A stretch of 53,469 bases of DNA, taken from NCBI GenBank assembly GCA_030668485.1, contig DAOUTW010000028.1:1-53469 (forward strand), read 5' to 3'. The DNA comes from Candidatus Zixiibacteriota bacterium (GTDB lineage: Bacteria > Zixibacteria > MSB-5A5 > GN15 > JAAZOE01). The notes beneath the pieces were generated by a model. The model saw only the letters and a program-made list of their open reading frames with translations, was not told the DNA's origin and made no database searches. Shown in pieces: positions 26,307-34,936 of the stretch (within the stretch, counting starts at the first letter, position 1; every line of letters starts with the position of its first letter). A program made the translations under genes and the position numbers.

Positions 26307-28337
26307 ATGCGACTCAATCGGCTGTCATCGATCCTGGCTCCCATCCGGCTGCGATATCTTCTGCTGGTTATAATCGCCCTGGGGCTGATCTTCTTTGCCC
26401 TGACTTACCTCGGTATTCATAAAGCCCGTCAATCGCTTTTGAAAATAATGGTCGATGAAGGAAAGGCATTGGCGGAGAGTCTGACTCTGTCCTCCAACAA
26501 TGCCATCCAGGCGGGGCTGCTTCTGGAAAGCCTGGCTGAAGAAAAGTTGAGCGACATAGCTGCGTCCGCCGAGCGACGCTTAATCGACGCCGCCGACCCC
26601 GCAGAATTCCGAAATTTCCGCGATGATAACGGTTTGCTCTCGATCGACTTACTCAATGCCGATCTGGAGGTGATCGGTTCGGACCGATGGGTACAGGGAA
26701 TTACCCCCGATTATCCGGCCGCGGTGCAGGTTGAATTGCATGATATCCAGAAAACCGGCGGCGGATACCGGTCGTTGCTGGTTCCAACCGCCGATACGCT
26801 TATGCCGCTGGCCCAGTATTTCATCTATGCGCTGGCGCCTGATGGCGATTACCTGGTTCTATCAGCCGAGGCGGTCTATTTCGATCAGATCATGCAGGAA
26901 ATCGGCATCGGTTACCTGATTCGCAAGATCTCCGATCAGTCCGGGATCGATTATATCTTCCTCCAGGGCCGCGAGGGGATTGTATTCTCGTCAGGACCGC
27001 TATCTCCCACGCTCAAAATAGAAAGCGATCCTTTTCTCGAAGCGCTGATGCAAACCGATACGGTCGGGTGGCGTCTGCATACGTTTGACGATACCGAGGT
27101 CCTTGAAATAGCTCGCCGTTTTGAATCGGTCTCGTATCCGGCAGGCGTCTATCGGATCGGAATGAACCTCGATGAATTCCGCGAAATATCTCTCGGCTAT
27201 GATCGCCAGATTATTATCATCGCGGTGATCCTGTTCCTGCTTACTCTGCTGGTAGTGGCGGTCGTATCGGTCAACCAGAATTACTTTATCCTGGATCAAT
27301 CGTTCCGGCAGATGAGGTCGATGACCGATACCGTTTTTGACCGGCTGTCGAGCGCGGTGCTGGCTTATAATGCCAAGGGAGAGATAATTGCCATTAATAA
27401 CGCCCTGAATCAACTGACCGGCCTCGACGCCGATATCGTTGGGCGGTCGTTTGAGGATATCGCCGATAAATTGCCGTTTGATCTGCCGGAGAAGGTTAAT
27501 CCGGGTGAACGGCAAATCAGTTTCGAAAAGCGGATCACTGACCCGTCCGGGGAATCGCGGACGATTCTGCTGGGAGTATCGTCTTTGCCCGAGGAGGCAG
27601 GCGGGGGAGCGGTTATCCTGATGCATGATATCAGCGAGCAGAAGCGGCTAGAAAATGAAAGCCGGCGGCGGGAGCGGTTATCCGAGATGGGCGATATGGC
27701 GGCCGGTGCGGCGCATGAGATCAGAAATCCGCTCAATGCCATCGGTATTGCCGCCCAGCGATTGAAGATGGAGTTTGAACCTGAGAAGGATGCGGATGAG
27801 TATAATCGACTCGCCATGAACATCCTTGATGAAACCGGACGATTAAATCAGATCCTGACCAGATTTCTCGATCTTGCCAAAGTTCGCGGAACCGAGGATC
27901 GGCCATCCGATTTGTCCGAGGCGATCAATAAGGCGGTGAGTAGCCTCACCGACGAAGGGCGTAAAAGTTCAATTGAGATCGATTACCAGTCGCATGAGAC
28001 GGTGATGGTCCGGGCGAGTGTCGAAAAGCTTCAACAGGTTTTTATTAATTTGATAAAGAACAGTATTCAGGCGATGCCGGACGGGGGGAAGGTTGCTATT
28101 GCGGTTGATGCGTCGGGTAAAGACGGTGTGATTATCAATGTCTCCGATACCGGGCCGGGATTTCCGCCCGAAGTCTTGTCAAAAATTTTCCAGCCGTATT
28201 TCACCACCAAAGTTGACGGCTCCGGCCTCGGCCTGGCCCTGGCTTATAAGACTATCGCCGACTATGGCGGCACGATCGAGGCGATCAACAATCCCGATTC
28301 CGGCGCGAGTATTCGGATTACCTTGCCTCGGGTTTAA
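26307..28337 (+). CDS. NtrB/AtoS-like membrane sensor histidine kinase (PAS-HisKA-HATPase)
   Basis: The 676-residue protein has a membrane helix at about 17-37, a large extracytoplasmic sensor domain, a second helix at about 300-322, a PAS domain at about 340-455, HisKA with His470 (AAHEIRNPLNAIG) and an HATPase with N box QVFINLIKNSIQAM, G1 VSDTGPGFP, F box IFQPYFTTK and G2 GSGLGLALA. The HEIRNPL form is typical of kinases that pair with sigma54-dependent regulators, a partner that would lie outside this window. The gene starts 32 nt after the first kinase and may also have its own promoter. Confidence 0.92.
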   Translation: MRLNRLSSILAPIRLRYLLLVIIALGLIFFALTYLGIHKARQSLLKIMVDEGKALAESLTLSSNNAIQAGLLLESLAEEKLSDIAASAERRLIDAADPAEFRNFRDDNGLLSIDLLNADLEVIGSDRWVQGITPDYPAAVQVELHDIQKTGGGYRSLLVPTADTLMPLAQYFIYALAPDGDYLVLSAEAVYFDQIMQEIGIGYLIRKISDQSGIDYIFLQGREGIVFSSGPLSPTLKIESDPFLEALMQTDTVGWRLHTFDDTEVLEIARRFESVSYPAGVYRIGMNLDEFREISLGYDRQIIIIAVILFLLTLLVVAVVSVNQNYFILDQSFRQMRSMTDTVFDRLSSAVLAYNAKGEIIAINNALNQLTGLDADIVGRSFEDIADKLPFDLPEKVNPGERQISFEKRITDPSGESRTILLGVSSLPEEAGGGAVILMHDISEQKRLENESRRRERLSEMGDMAAGAAHEIRNPLNAIGIAAQRLKMEFEPEKDADEYNRLAMNILDETGRLNQILTRFLDLAKVRGTEDRPSDLSEAINKAVSSLTDEGRKSSIEIDYQSHETVMVRASVEKLQQVFINLIKNSIQAMPDGGKVAIAVDASGKDGVIINVSDTGPGFPPEVLSKIFQPYFTTKVDGSGLGLALAYKTIADYGGTIEAINNPDSGASIRITLPRV

Positions 28338-28381
28338 GATTATATGAATCGGCCGATGACGTTGACATAAACCGACAGAAA

Positions 28382-28407
28382 GCTGGTGCACGGGGACGTA
28401 CACCAGC
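28382..28407. other. Hairpin downstream of the kinase pair
   Basis: GCTGGTG (28382-28388) pairs with CACCAGC (28401-28407) around a 12-nt loop. There is no T-run on the + strand, so it is not a standard terminator. It may protect the kinase mRNA end. The rest of the gap 28338-28552 holds only the terminator of the opposing gene. Confidence 0.4.
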
Positions 28408-28489
28408 CACATAAATAGGGAAAGAATGAGGCGATGGTCGATCTGATGGGTGATCTGCTATCGGCTATGGCGACCGACGAATCATATAT

Positions 28490-28525
28490 AAAAATGCCCG
28501 CATGTCCTATTAAGGCATGCGGGCA
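28490..28525 (-). terminator. Terminator of the large dockerin protein gene
   Basis: A 10-bp stem TGCCCGCATG/CATGCGGGCA (28495-28525, loop 11 nt). On the - strand it is followed by TTTTTATATATG. Confidence 0.88.
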
Positions 28526-28552
28526 ATGGTTAATATGGGAAAGGCCGTCAGT

Positions 28553-31500
28553 CTATTTCCTCAGCGGCGGGCCGCAATTCGACAGCCATGTAACGCAGTC
28601 ACACGGGGAAGGGCCGCCTTTGAAGACATAGGTAATGACATACACTGCGTCCCCAACATTGCAGTCACAGTCACAGTTTGCGTCTCCGCTGCATATCGGG
28701 TATGGTGTCGGAGGAGGACCGGCCTTGAAGACATAATTGATTAAGTAAACGGCATCGCCGACGTTTACGTTCCCGTCGTCGTTGGCGTCACCCGGCAAAT
28801 CAGTGCAATTCCAGATCAGGCTGGTCGTCAGGCCCGGCTCCATATCTCCGTCGCCGTCAACATCAAAATGCATCACCACCTGATGAACCTCATGCTGTCG
28901 AGCCTCGGTGAAGGCGGTCGAGACGGCGATTATGGCCGAATCACCGATGGCAATGTCAACCGAGTCCTCCACTGCGGTTCCCGGCGGCAGACCGTTCAGG
29001 GTGACGTACGGGTCCGGAGTCATCTCGTCGGGGAACAGGGCCTCGAACTTATAGTGGAAAGGATCGGGCGAACCGTTGTTGAGCACTTTGACATACAAGG
29101 TGGAGTCATACCCTCTTGCTATAGGGAATGGGGGGTAAGTGACCCATGCCGGACACCACCAGGGATTGGCTACAGTCGCCCGTCCGGGAATGCAATAGAT
29201 TTCATTCGTGCATTCGTTGAGGATATAAATCTGATAGCACGCATACCCACCGATCTCCAGGGACGGATTGGTCTTGGAACGGTCGACCGTGTATAATACT
29301 TCGCCAAAGGGAGCACTGGGGTTATTGACGAGCGGGAAGGTCACCGTGCCCGTGTGCGGATCAAGGATCAAATCGCCCGACGTACAGGACGGAGTCGGTT
29401 GCCCTGCAGGATATGCGACCAGCCACCATCGGAATTCATTGCACGATTCCGACCACATGTTGCCGTTAGGTGCCACGACGAAACTGCCGCGGACTGAGTT
29501 GTACGCTTCACATATCGTCACTGTCGTGCCCATGTCAATCCCAATGCAGTCGACGGAACTGATCTGTTTATTGCCGAAACCACATTTATTTGGTATCCCG
29601 CCGATTTCGACTATAACATCACAGTAGGGGGTTTTAGGAGTTGTCTGTATCCACCCGGCCGGATGGTCCTCGATAATCCGGTATGTCCCCGGTCGCACGT
29701 CACGAAAGTAAAACTGTCCGTTAGAAGTCGTGGTGGTGTTGTCGACCTCGACAAACATACCTCCACCGATATCATTAAAGAGCTTCATCGGCCAGCCTGA
29801 AAGGAAATTGTCGATAAAGGGATCACATTGGCCGTTCATGTTCACGTCTTCAAACTTCGAGCCGACGAGCATCTGACAGCAGGCATCATTAAGATGCACA
29901 CAGCAGCAGTTGTTGGTCTCATCGCATTCGGGCAGATGCCCCTTGCCATAGAAATCGTGGTCGACACACACATCAACCCATATTTTTTCATCATAGCAAT
30001 CGACCATGGTAAAGCTGACATATCCTAACTCCCCGGGCAGGATATCATTAATCATACTCAGGCCGCCCAGCATTTCGATCCGCATGCAATCCGGGCCGTT
30101 GCAGCGATAGAGTGTGATGGGAACACCGAACCCCGCGGCGATGGCGCCGTTATTGGCGATGGCGATGGTGATGGTCATATTCCCCGTGAACGGATCGCAT
30201 TCGCTGGTAACCATGTGCACGCATAAATCCGGTAACTTGAAGGGATCTTCATGCCAGAATTGCTGCGCCCGAAAATTGTTAAAACCGGCCGCTCCCCAGT
30301 TGGTCTCACGGAACTGCGGGATTTTACCGTCATCCATGACGTTGGTTATTGAATAGGCATGCTGGTTCCAAATCCGACGGGTGTTCACCCAGCAGTCGTT
30401 GAGATCTTTGAAGACGCGTATGCCGGTTGGGCTTGACGGTGCCAAATAATTGTTGGCGCAAACCACAATTTCTGCCCGCCCGTCATTGTCAACGTCGGCG
30501 ACCACCGGATTTTCATACGCCGTAAATGAGTTATTGGCGATTTGCATTTTGACGACATCGTTTTCCGCATCGAAAATCCAGAGGGTATGTTCATCGTTGT
30601 AGACGATTTCATAAATGCCGTCACCCTCGAAGTCGAAGACGGTCGATCCCGTCGATCCGGAGCTAACATCGGCTGTTGGCCAGGAGCGAACGTCAGTCAG
30701 ATTATTGTTATTGTCCACATCAAGCACGACGTATTTTCCTCCGAAAGCGACGCCGATTTCCGGTCCGGGAAGACTAGTTATGAATTCCCCGATGCATGGC
30801 GGGCCACCTCTGCGGTCGCTGGCGGGCTGAGTATAGACGACCTGAATGGTCTTGACGACCGGATTATTGATATAGTCCACGGCCATGCCGGGAATATAAT
30901 CGACCACGCTGACGTTTCCATCCCAAACAACGACCACCTCTGCGAGGCCGTCGAGATCGAGATCGGCGACGCCGGCGTGGCCGCCGCCCAGCGCATTGTC
31001 CCCGGCAATGGCGGGGGTCAACGACCAGAGAACAGTGCCATCTTCCTTATATACCGTTCGTCCATTGACGATTTCCAGGCCGGGGCTGCTGAGACTGGGA
31101 TCGATGTCGGCGGCAAAGGAGATGGGCCCGCCGATCAGAGGCTCGGCCCCGTTATCGGCGGCAGCTGGAGGCCAGCCAGGATGAAAATAACCGCTAAGGG
31201 CGTCAATGACGTAATTCCCGGCTATTATTTCGGCAGTGCCGTCCTGGTTGACGTCGGCAATGGAAAAACCCCAAAATATCGCCTGAGAAGGCGGCGAATA
31301 GTTGTCAGAAATGGGAAAGGGGATAAATTGTGGCGTGACAACGTAACCCGGACCAACGTCGAGAATGACCAATCCGTCCGGATCTGCCGGATCTGCTGGA
31401 CCATTTGGCTCTGGCTGCCAGGCCGCGACAATGTCCATCCAGCCGTCACCATCAATGTCGGCTACGGCCAACTGTGCGGCAGCCACCGGGCCGCCATTCG

Positions 31501-33013
31501 TCCATGGATCGTTTGGCGGCCACGTTAAAACCTCTACCACTTCGTTGTTTTCTATGACTCGAATCACTCGGATCAAACCCGGCTGGAAGTAAGTTCCCTT
31601 GAAAGCCGTAAAAAATATCTCCGGGTGTCCATCGTTCTCCAGGTCGGCGACGATCGGCGTCATGTGCACTTGATCATAGAATGGATGGACTTCACTGGAT
31701 TCCCATTTCCATTTTTCGACAGGGACAAAACTGGTGCAGGGCTCGGCTTCGCATCCGGGGGTGGGTTCGATCGGACAGCAGATGGAATCGCTTTGCGGGA
31801 GAATGACATGAAAACACCGCGGGCCAGTCCAGTCCGGATAGATAGTACCGCCCGGGTCACCGGCGAATACGAAATTGTCCATTTTATCGATACACAGGGT
31901 GTAGCCGCCGTCACCGTAGATGGAATCAATCGTGAGATGCAGATTCATCATATATTCCGGATCGCCCGCAGGCAGGCCGCCGATCATGGAAACCCCGCCC
32001 ATGGATATGGAATCGGGTGAGAGGCCATCCATGCTTTGCTCGCTCACCACCAGCCCGGTCATGTCCCAGACGGTTTCCGGCGGATCCATCCGTGACCCTT
32101 CGGTGACCGTAACGGCGCCGGATAGGCCGTAGCCGCCGACGTTGTCCCAATTCCATTGGGCGCCCTCGGGAGACGATATTTCGAAGCCGAGATCAATACC
32201 GGACAGATCACTGGAGTTGAAAATGCCGATGCCGATAGTGACCGGTTCCCCCGCCCAGATGGTATCGTTGTGCCCCCCTGACAGAACATCGCTCCACACG
32301 ATATTTTCCGAAGCGCCGCAATTTTCCGAGACCGTTTCGCCGTGGACGGAAAACGATACCGGGTATCCGGCGTATTCGGGCGGGTCCCAGAAATCGTGCC
32401 ATTCCAGCCAGCCGTCCCGGTAGGCCCAGTTGTCGCAATACGGTACGGGATCGGTATTGTCGAAGACCAGCGACGGAAAGGGGCCGTCGCCCATATCAAT
32501 ATACTCAATGCCCATAAAGAACGGCCCCTGGGTGCAGCACGGCGTAGGAAAGGTGACCGTGCCGACGGCAGGGAAGCCGAAGGTGACCTCGTCGCATACC
32601 GCTGTCACCCGGCACAATTCGGTTCCCGGCCCGCCGCACGAGTCGCCGGGCGGGGCCGGTGAAAAGACGACCACATCGACCGTCACCGGCCACTGAACGG
32701 GATCGTAATTCCAGTCGTACAGGTTGAACGAGAAGGAGGTGATTTCGAACGGATAAATCAATCCGCCGCCGCAGGTTTCGGGATCATAGTAGGTGACCAG
32801 GGCATCACCGGCGACAAAATCCGTGAAATACGTCTCCGGCGACCCACCTTTGGAAAGCTGACACTCGGCGCTGGTCGACGCATCGTATGGCTGCTTGTTG
32901 ATGGATACATCCGGCATGGGCGTAAGATGACGATCACGCTCTCCAAATGACATGGCGATCGGCATCATAAGGATAATGCTAATCCCTGTAATGAATACGG
33001 GTTTTAAAAACAT
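28553..33013 (-). CDS. Giant secreted FG-GAP/VCBS-repeat protein with SdrD-like B domain and dockerin
   Basis: This 1,486-residue exported protein has an N-terminal signal peptide (about 1-22). Residues about 25-420 form cysteine-rich Ig-like regions. Six FG-GAP/VCBS-type calcium repeats occur between about 450 and 850 (for example VADLENDGHPEIFF, VADIDGDGWMDIVAA, VADVDNDGRAEIVV) and suggest an integrin-like propeller. A CARDB-like domain follows at about 928-1005, an SdrD/Cna-B-like domain at about 1045-1125 (GSKFEDVNMNGQCDP, PGTYRIIEDHPAGW) and a dockerin-like pair at about 1405-1480. The last calcium loop is cysteine-substituted (GDANCDCDCNVGD). GGGAGG lies 5 nt before the ATG. Adhesion or matrix roles are inference. 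Confidence 0.85.
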   Translation of the reverse strand: MFLKPVFITGISIILMMPIAMSFGERDRHLTPMPDVSINKQPYDASTSAECQLSKGGSPETYFTDFVAGDALVTYYDPETCGGGLIYPFEITSFSFNLYDWNYDPVQWPVTVDVVVFSPAPPGDSCGGPGTELCRVTAVCDEVTFGFPAVGTVTFPTPCCTQGPFFMGIEYIDMGDGPFPSLVFDNTDPVPYCDNWAYRDGWLEWHDFWDPPEYAGYPVSFSVHGETVSENCGASENIVWSDVLSGGHNDTIWAGEPVTIGIGIFNSSDLSGIDLGFEISSPEGAQWNWDNVGGYGLSGAVTVTEGSRMDPPETVWDMTGLVVSEQSMDGLSPDSISMGGVSMIGGLPAGDPEYMMNLHLTIDSIYGDGGYTLCIDKMDNFVFAGDPGGTIYPDWTGPRCFHVILPQSDSICCPIEPTPGCEAEPCTSFVPVEKWKWESSEVHPFYDQVHMTPIVADLENDGHPEIFFTAFKGTYFQPGLIRVIRVIENNEVVEVLTWPPNDPWTNGGPVAAAQLAVADIDGDGWMDIVAAWQPEPNGPADPADPDGLVILDVGPGYVVTPQFIPFPISDNYSPPSQAIFWGFSIADVNQDGTAEIIAGNYVIDALSGYFHPGWPPAAADNGAEPLIGGPISFAADIDPSLSSPGLEIVNGRTVYKEDGTVLWSLTPAIAGDNALGGGHAGVADLDLDGLAEVVVVWDGNVSVVDYIPGMAVDYINNPVVKTIQVVYTQPASDRRGGPPCIGEFITSLPGPEIGVAFGGKYVVLDVDNNNNLTDVRSWPTADVSSGSTGSTVFDFEGDGIYEIVYNDEHTLWIFDAENDVVKMQIANNSFTAYENPVVADVDNDGRAEIVVCANNYLAPSSPTGIRVFKDLNDCWVNTRRIWNQHAYSITNVMDDGKIPQFRETNWGAAGFNNFRAQQFWHEDPFKLPDLCVHMVTSECDPFTGNMTITIAIANNGAIAAGFGVPITLYRCNGPDCMRIEMLGGLSMINDILPGELGYVSFTMVDCYDEKIWVDVCVDHDFYGKGHLPECDETNNCCCVHLNDACCQMLVGSKFEDVNMNGQCDPFIDNFLSGWPMKLFNDIGGGMFVEVDNTTTTSNGQFYFRDVRPGTYRIIEDHPAGWIQTTPKTPYCDVIVEIGGIPNKCGFGNKQISSVDCIGIDMGTTVTICEAYNSVRGSFVVAPNGNMWSESCNEFRWWLVAYPAGQPTPSCTSGDLILDPHTGTVTFPLVNNPSAPFGEVLYTVDRSKTNPSLEIGGYACYQIYILNECTNEIYCIPGRATVANPWWCPAWVTYPPFPIARGYDSTLYVKVLNNGSPDPFHYKFEALFPDEMTPDPYVTLNGLPPGTAVEDSVDIAIGDSAIIAVSTAFTEARQHEVHQVVMHFDVDGDGDMEPGLTTSLIWNCTDLPGDANDDGNVNVGDAVYLINYVFKAGPPPTPYPICSGDANCDCDCNVGDAVYVITYVFKGGPSPCDCVTWLSNCGPPLRK

Positions 33014-33150
33014 AGTTCCTCCCTGATTTTGCGGGCAAAGGCCGCACCTTGATCATAGCCACGGTTCACCAGCTATTCAGTTTTTGTTTTAACGGAGATT
33101 TTCCAATGATGCTTATCTGGTAAAACAAATTCATTTAAAGCTTCATAGAC

Positions 33151-33178
33151 AATATAACCCAAGATAGAATAGTGTCAA
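33151..33178 (-). promoter_or_regulatory. Promoter for the large dockerin protein gene
   Basis: On the - strand: TTGACA (33178-33173), a 16-nt spacer and TATATT (33156-33151). Both boxes are strong. The leader to the ATG is about 130 nt. Confidence 0.7.
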
Positions 33179-33229
33179 GCTTTTTTCATGTCTGGTAAAT
33201 CGTAATGGGGTCCGGTTTTGATATTCGAC

Positions 33230-33364
33230 GGGGCACCCTATCTTTAGCAGATGAATACCCAATAAAAAAAACACGGGTGGCCTGCGTCTTTAACGCAGGG
33301 ATTAAAAGGTTAATAAATACTAAAGTAATCTGAATAATCCCACCTCTAAAGAGGTGGGGCACCC
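33230..33364. repeat. Palindromic cluster bounded by direct GGGGCACCC copies
   Basis: Two copies of GGGGCACCC (33230-33238 and 33356-33364) flank two perfect hairpins: CCTGCGT/ACGCAGG (33281-33299, loop 5) and CCCACCTCT/AGAGGTGGG (33339-33358, loop 2). No ORF is present. It looks like a small non-coding repeat or REP-like element, as at 58-133 but with different arms. The rest of 33014-33497 holds the promoter above and the terminator below. Confidence 0.5.
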
Positions 33365-33430
33365 CATCCAAGTTGCAGAGATCGAAACTGGCCAAGATGG
33401 GCCGGCCACCGAATACCGATATATGGCCAT

Positions 33431-33467
33431 AAAAAAAACGGCCGCTTGACAGATGCGGCCGTTTTTT
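33431..33467. terminator. Terminator of citrate synthase, symmetrical
   Basis: An 8-bp stem ACGGCCGC/GCGGCCGT (33438-33462) with a 9-nt loop, with A and T runs on both sides. On the - strand it ends the citrate synthase transcript. Confidence 0.93.
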
Positions 33468-33497
33468 ATCTCTATAAAATACGAGATGGGGTTTTTC

Positions 33498-34778
33498 TTA
33501 TTTGGCGCCGACTTTGTTTCTCAGCCACTCGATAGTGCTGGATTTCGGACGCTCGATCGGCTCGCCCCAGGCGCGAGAAACGACCAACTGCGAACACATA
33601 CCCATTGCACGTGAAACCGAGAAGAGGACGGTGTAATATTCGAATTCCTCAAGGCCGTACTTGTACAGCAGCGAGCCGGAACCGGCATCGACGTTCGGCC
33701 ATGGATCGGCAATTTTCTTAACTTGCTTCAAAACTCCGGGGACGACGTCAAAGACGCGGGCGACAGTCTGGAAAACCGGATCTTCGGCACAGTGCTCTTT
33801 ACCGAAAGCGAGGAAGGCATCGAAGCGCGGGTCGGTGATACGGAGAACGGCATGGCCGTATCCGGGAACCACTTTACCGGCCTTCAAAGTATCCCAGGCA
33901 AACTTTTCGAGCTGCTCTTTGCTGGGAGCGCCATCGAATTGTTTCATGACTTCGATGACCCACTTGAGGCATTCCTGATTGGCAAGGCCGTGCAGAGGGC
34001 CGGCCAGCCCGTTGAGACCGCCTGAGACGGCGTAGAACGGATCGGACAGGGCCGAACCGATGCAGTGACAGGCGTGAGCCGAAACGTTGCCACCTTCATG
34101 ATCGCAATGCAAGGTCAGGTAGAGGCGCATCAGTTTGGCGAAATTGCCGTCGGGATCGGGCAGACCCAGCATGTGGGCATAGTCCGCACCCCAGTCGAGG
34201 TTCGGATCGGAGGGGATAAGGTCACCCTTTTTGTAGCGAATGCGATAAACACCAGCCGCCAGTTCCGGCAGGACGGCCAGGATACGCATTGAATCTTCAA
34301 GAGTCGGTTCCCAGTAATCTTCCTTGCGCATACCTTCGGCATAACGGGCGCGGAATTTGGACTCGCCTTCCATCGCCAGAATGGCAGTATCGAGCATGCA
34401 CATCGGGTGGGCATCGGCAGGCATCGCTTTGAGAACTTTCCAGACATAATCCGGCACGCCGGCGTATTTTTTATACTCGGCCTGCAAATCCTTGATTTCG
34501 TCTTTGTTGGGAAGCTCGCCGGTGCAAAGCAGCCAGAAAATCTCTTCCGGCCATTTGTCGAAGAGTTCATTCAGCGGAATACCGCGGATAATGAGACCTT
34601 TTTCCGGGGGGACGTTAGAGGTGTCGCACACCATCGCCCGCACCCCGCGCATGCCGCCATAGACCTGTTTGAGTGTCACTTCCGACACGACATCTGCGCC
34701 ATGTTCCTTAATCAGGCTCTTAATATCCTCGCGCATTTTAGGAACCATCGCAGCAAACTTTTCTTTCAGTTTTGACAT
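33498..34778 (-). CDS. gltA: Citrate synthase, mitochondrial-like type
   Basis: It condenses acetyl-CoA with oxaloacetate, entering the TCA cycle. From ATG 34778 (GGAGG 5 nt upstream) it has 426 residues. Catalytic His263 (GPLHGLANQE), His309 (PGYGHAVLR) and Asp364 (NVDAGSG) are in place. GGMRG near the N terminus and the context of these motifs match the eukaryotic/Geobacter-like class rather than the hexameric NADH-sensitive E. coli type. A TTG 12 nt upstream overlaps the Shine-Dalgarno and is not the start. The promoter and a palindromic operator lie at 34840-34898. The neighbours pta and glcD fit acetyl-CoA and 2-hydroxyacid metabolism. Confidence 0.95.
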   Translation of the reverse strand: MSKLKEKFAAMVPKMREDIKSLIKEHGADVVSEVTLKQVYGGMRGVRAMVCDTSNVPPEKGLIIRGIPLNELFDKWPEEIFWLLCTGELPNKDEIKDLQAEYKKYAGVPDYVWKVLKAMPADAHPMCMLDTAILAMEGESKFRARYAEGMRKEDYWEPTLEDSMRILAVLPELAAGVYRIRYKKGDLIPSDPNLDWGADYAHMLGLPDPDGNFAKLMRLYLTLHCDHEGGNVSAHACHCIGSALSDPFYAVSGGLNGLAGPLHGLANQECLKWVIEVMKQFDGAPSKEQLEKFAWDTLKAGKVVPGYGHAVLRITDPRFDAFLAFGKEHCAEDPVFQTVARVFDVVPGVLKQVKKIADPWPNVDAGSGSLLYKYGLEEFEYYTVLFSVSRAMGMCSQLVVSRAWGEPIERPKSSTIEWLRNKVGAK

Positions 34779-34839
34779 GAAAACCTCCAAGAATATATTT
34801 TGGTTTTTCTGTTCTTCAATGAACCAAACCTTTCGCCCT

Positions 34840-34863
34840 CTAATGTGAAAATATTCACATTAG
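34840..34863. promoter_or_regulatory. Perfect 24-bp palindrome with a CRP/FNR-type core at the gltA transcription start
   Basis: Ten-base arms (34840-34849 and 34854-34863) surround a 4-nt centre. The core is TGTGA-AAATAT-TCACA (34844-34859), identical to the E. coli CRP consensus TGTGA-N6-TCACA. It lies just downstream of the predicted -10 box, covering about +1 to +24, a position expected for repression. The regulator is not in the window. Confidence 0.7.
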
Positions 34864-34869
34864 TCGCCT

Positions 34870-34898
34870 AATAAAGGAAAAATTCCTCTATTTGTCAA
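34870..34898 (-). promoter_or_regulatory. Promoter for citrate synthase
   Basis: On the - strand: TTGACA (34898-34893), a 17-nt spacer and TTTATT (34875-34870, 4 of 6). Predicted transcription start near 34863, leaving a leader of about 85 nt. Confidence 0.6.
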
Positions 34899-34936
34899 TA
34901 TATCTCTTGAATTTATGAAAAAAAAGTGGTGTGCGA

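Noticed and set aside
30542-31528. 328-codon plus-strand open frame opposite the dockerin gene
   Set aside because: Antisense to the FG-GAP repeats; the open frame follows from GAT/GTC codon bias in the real gene and has no start signal.
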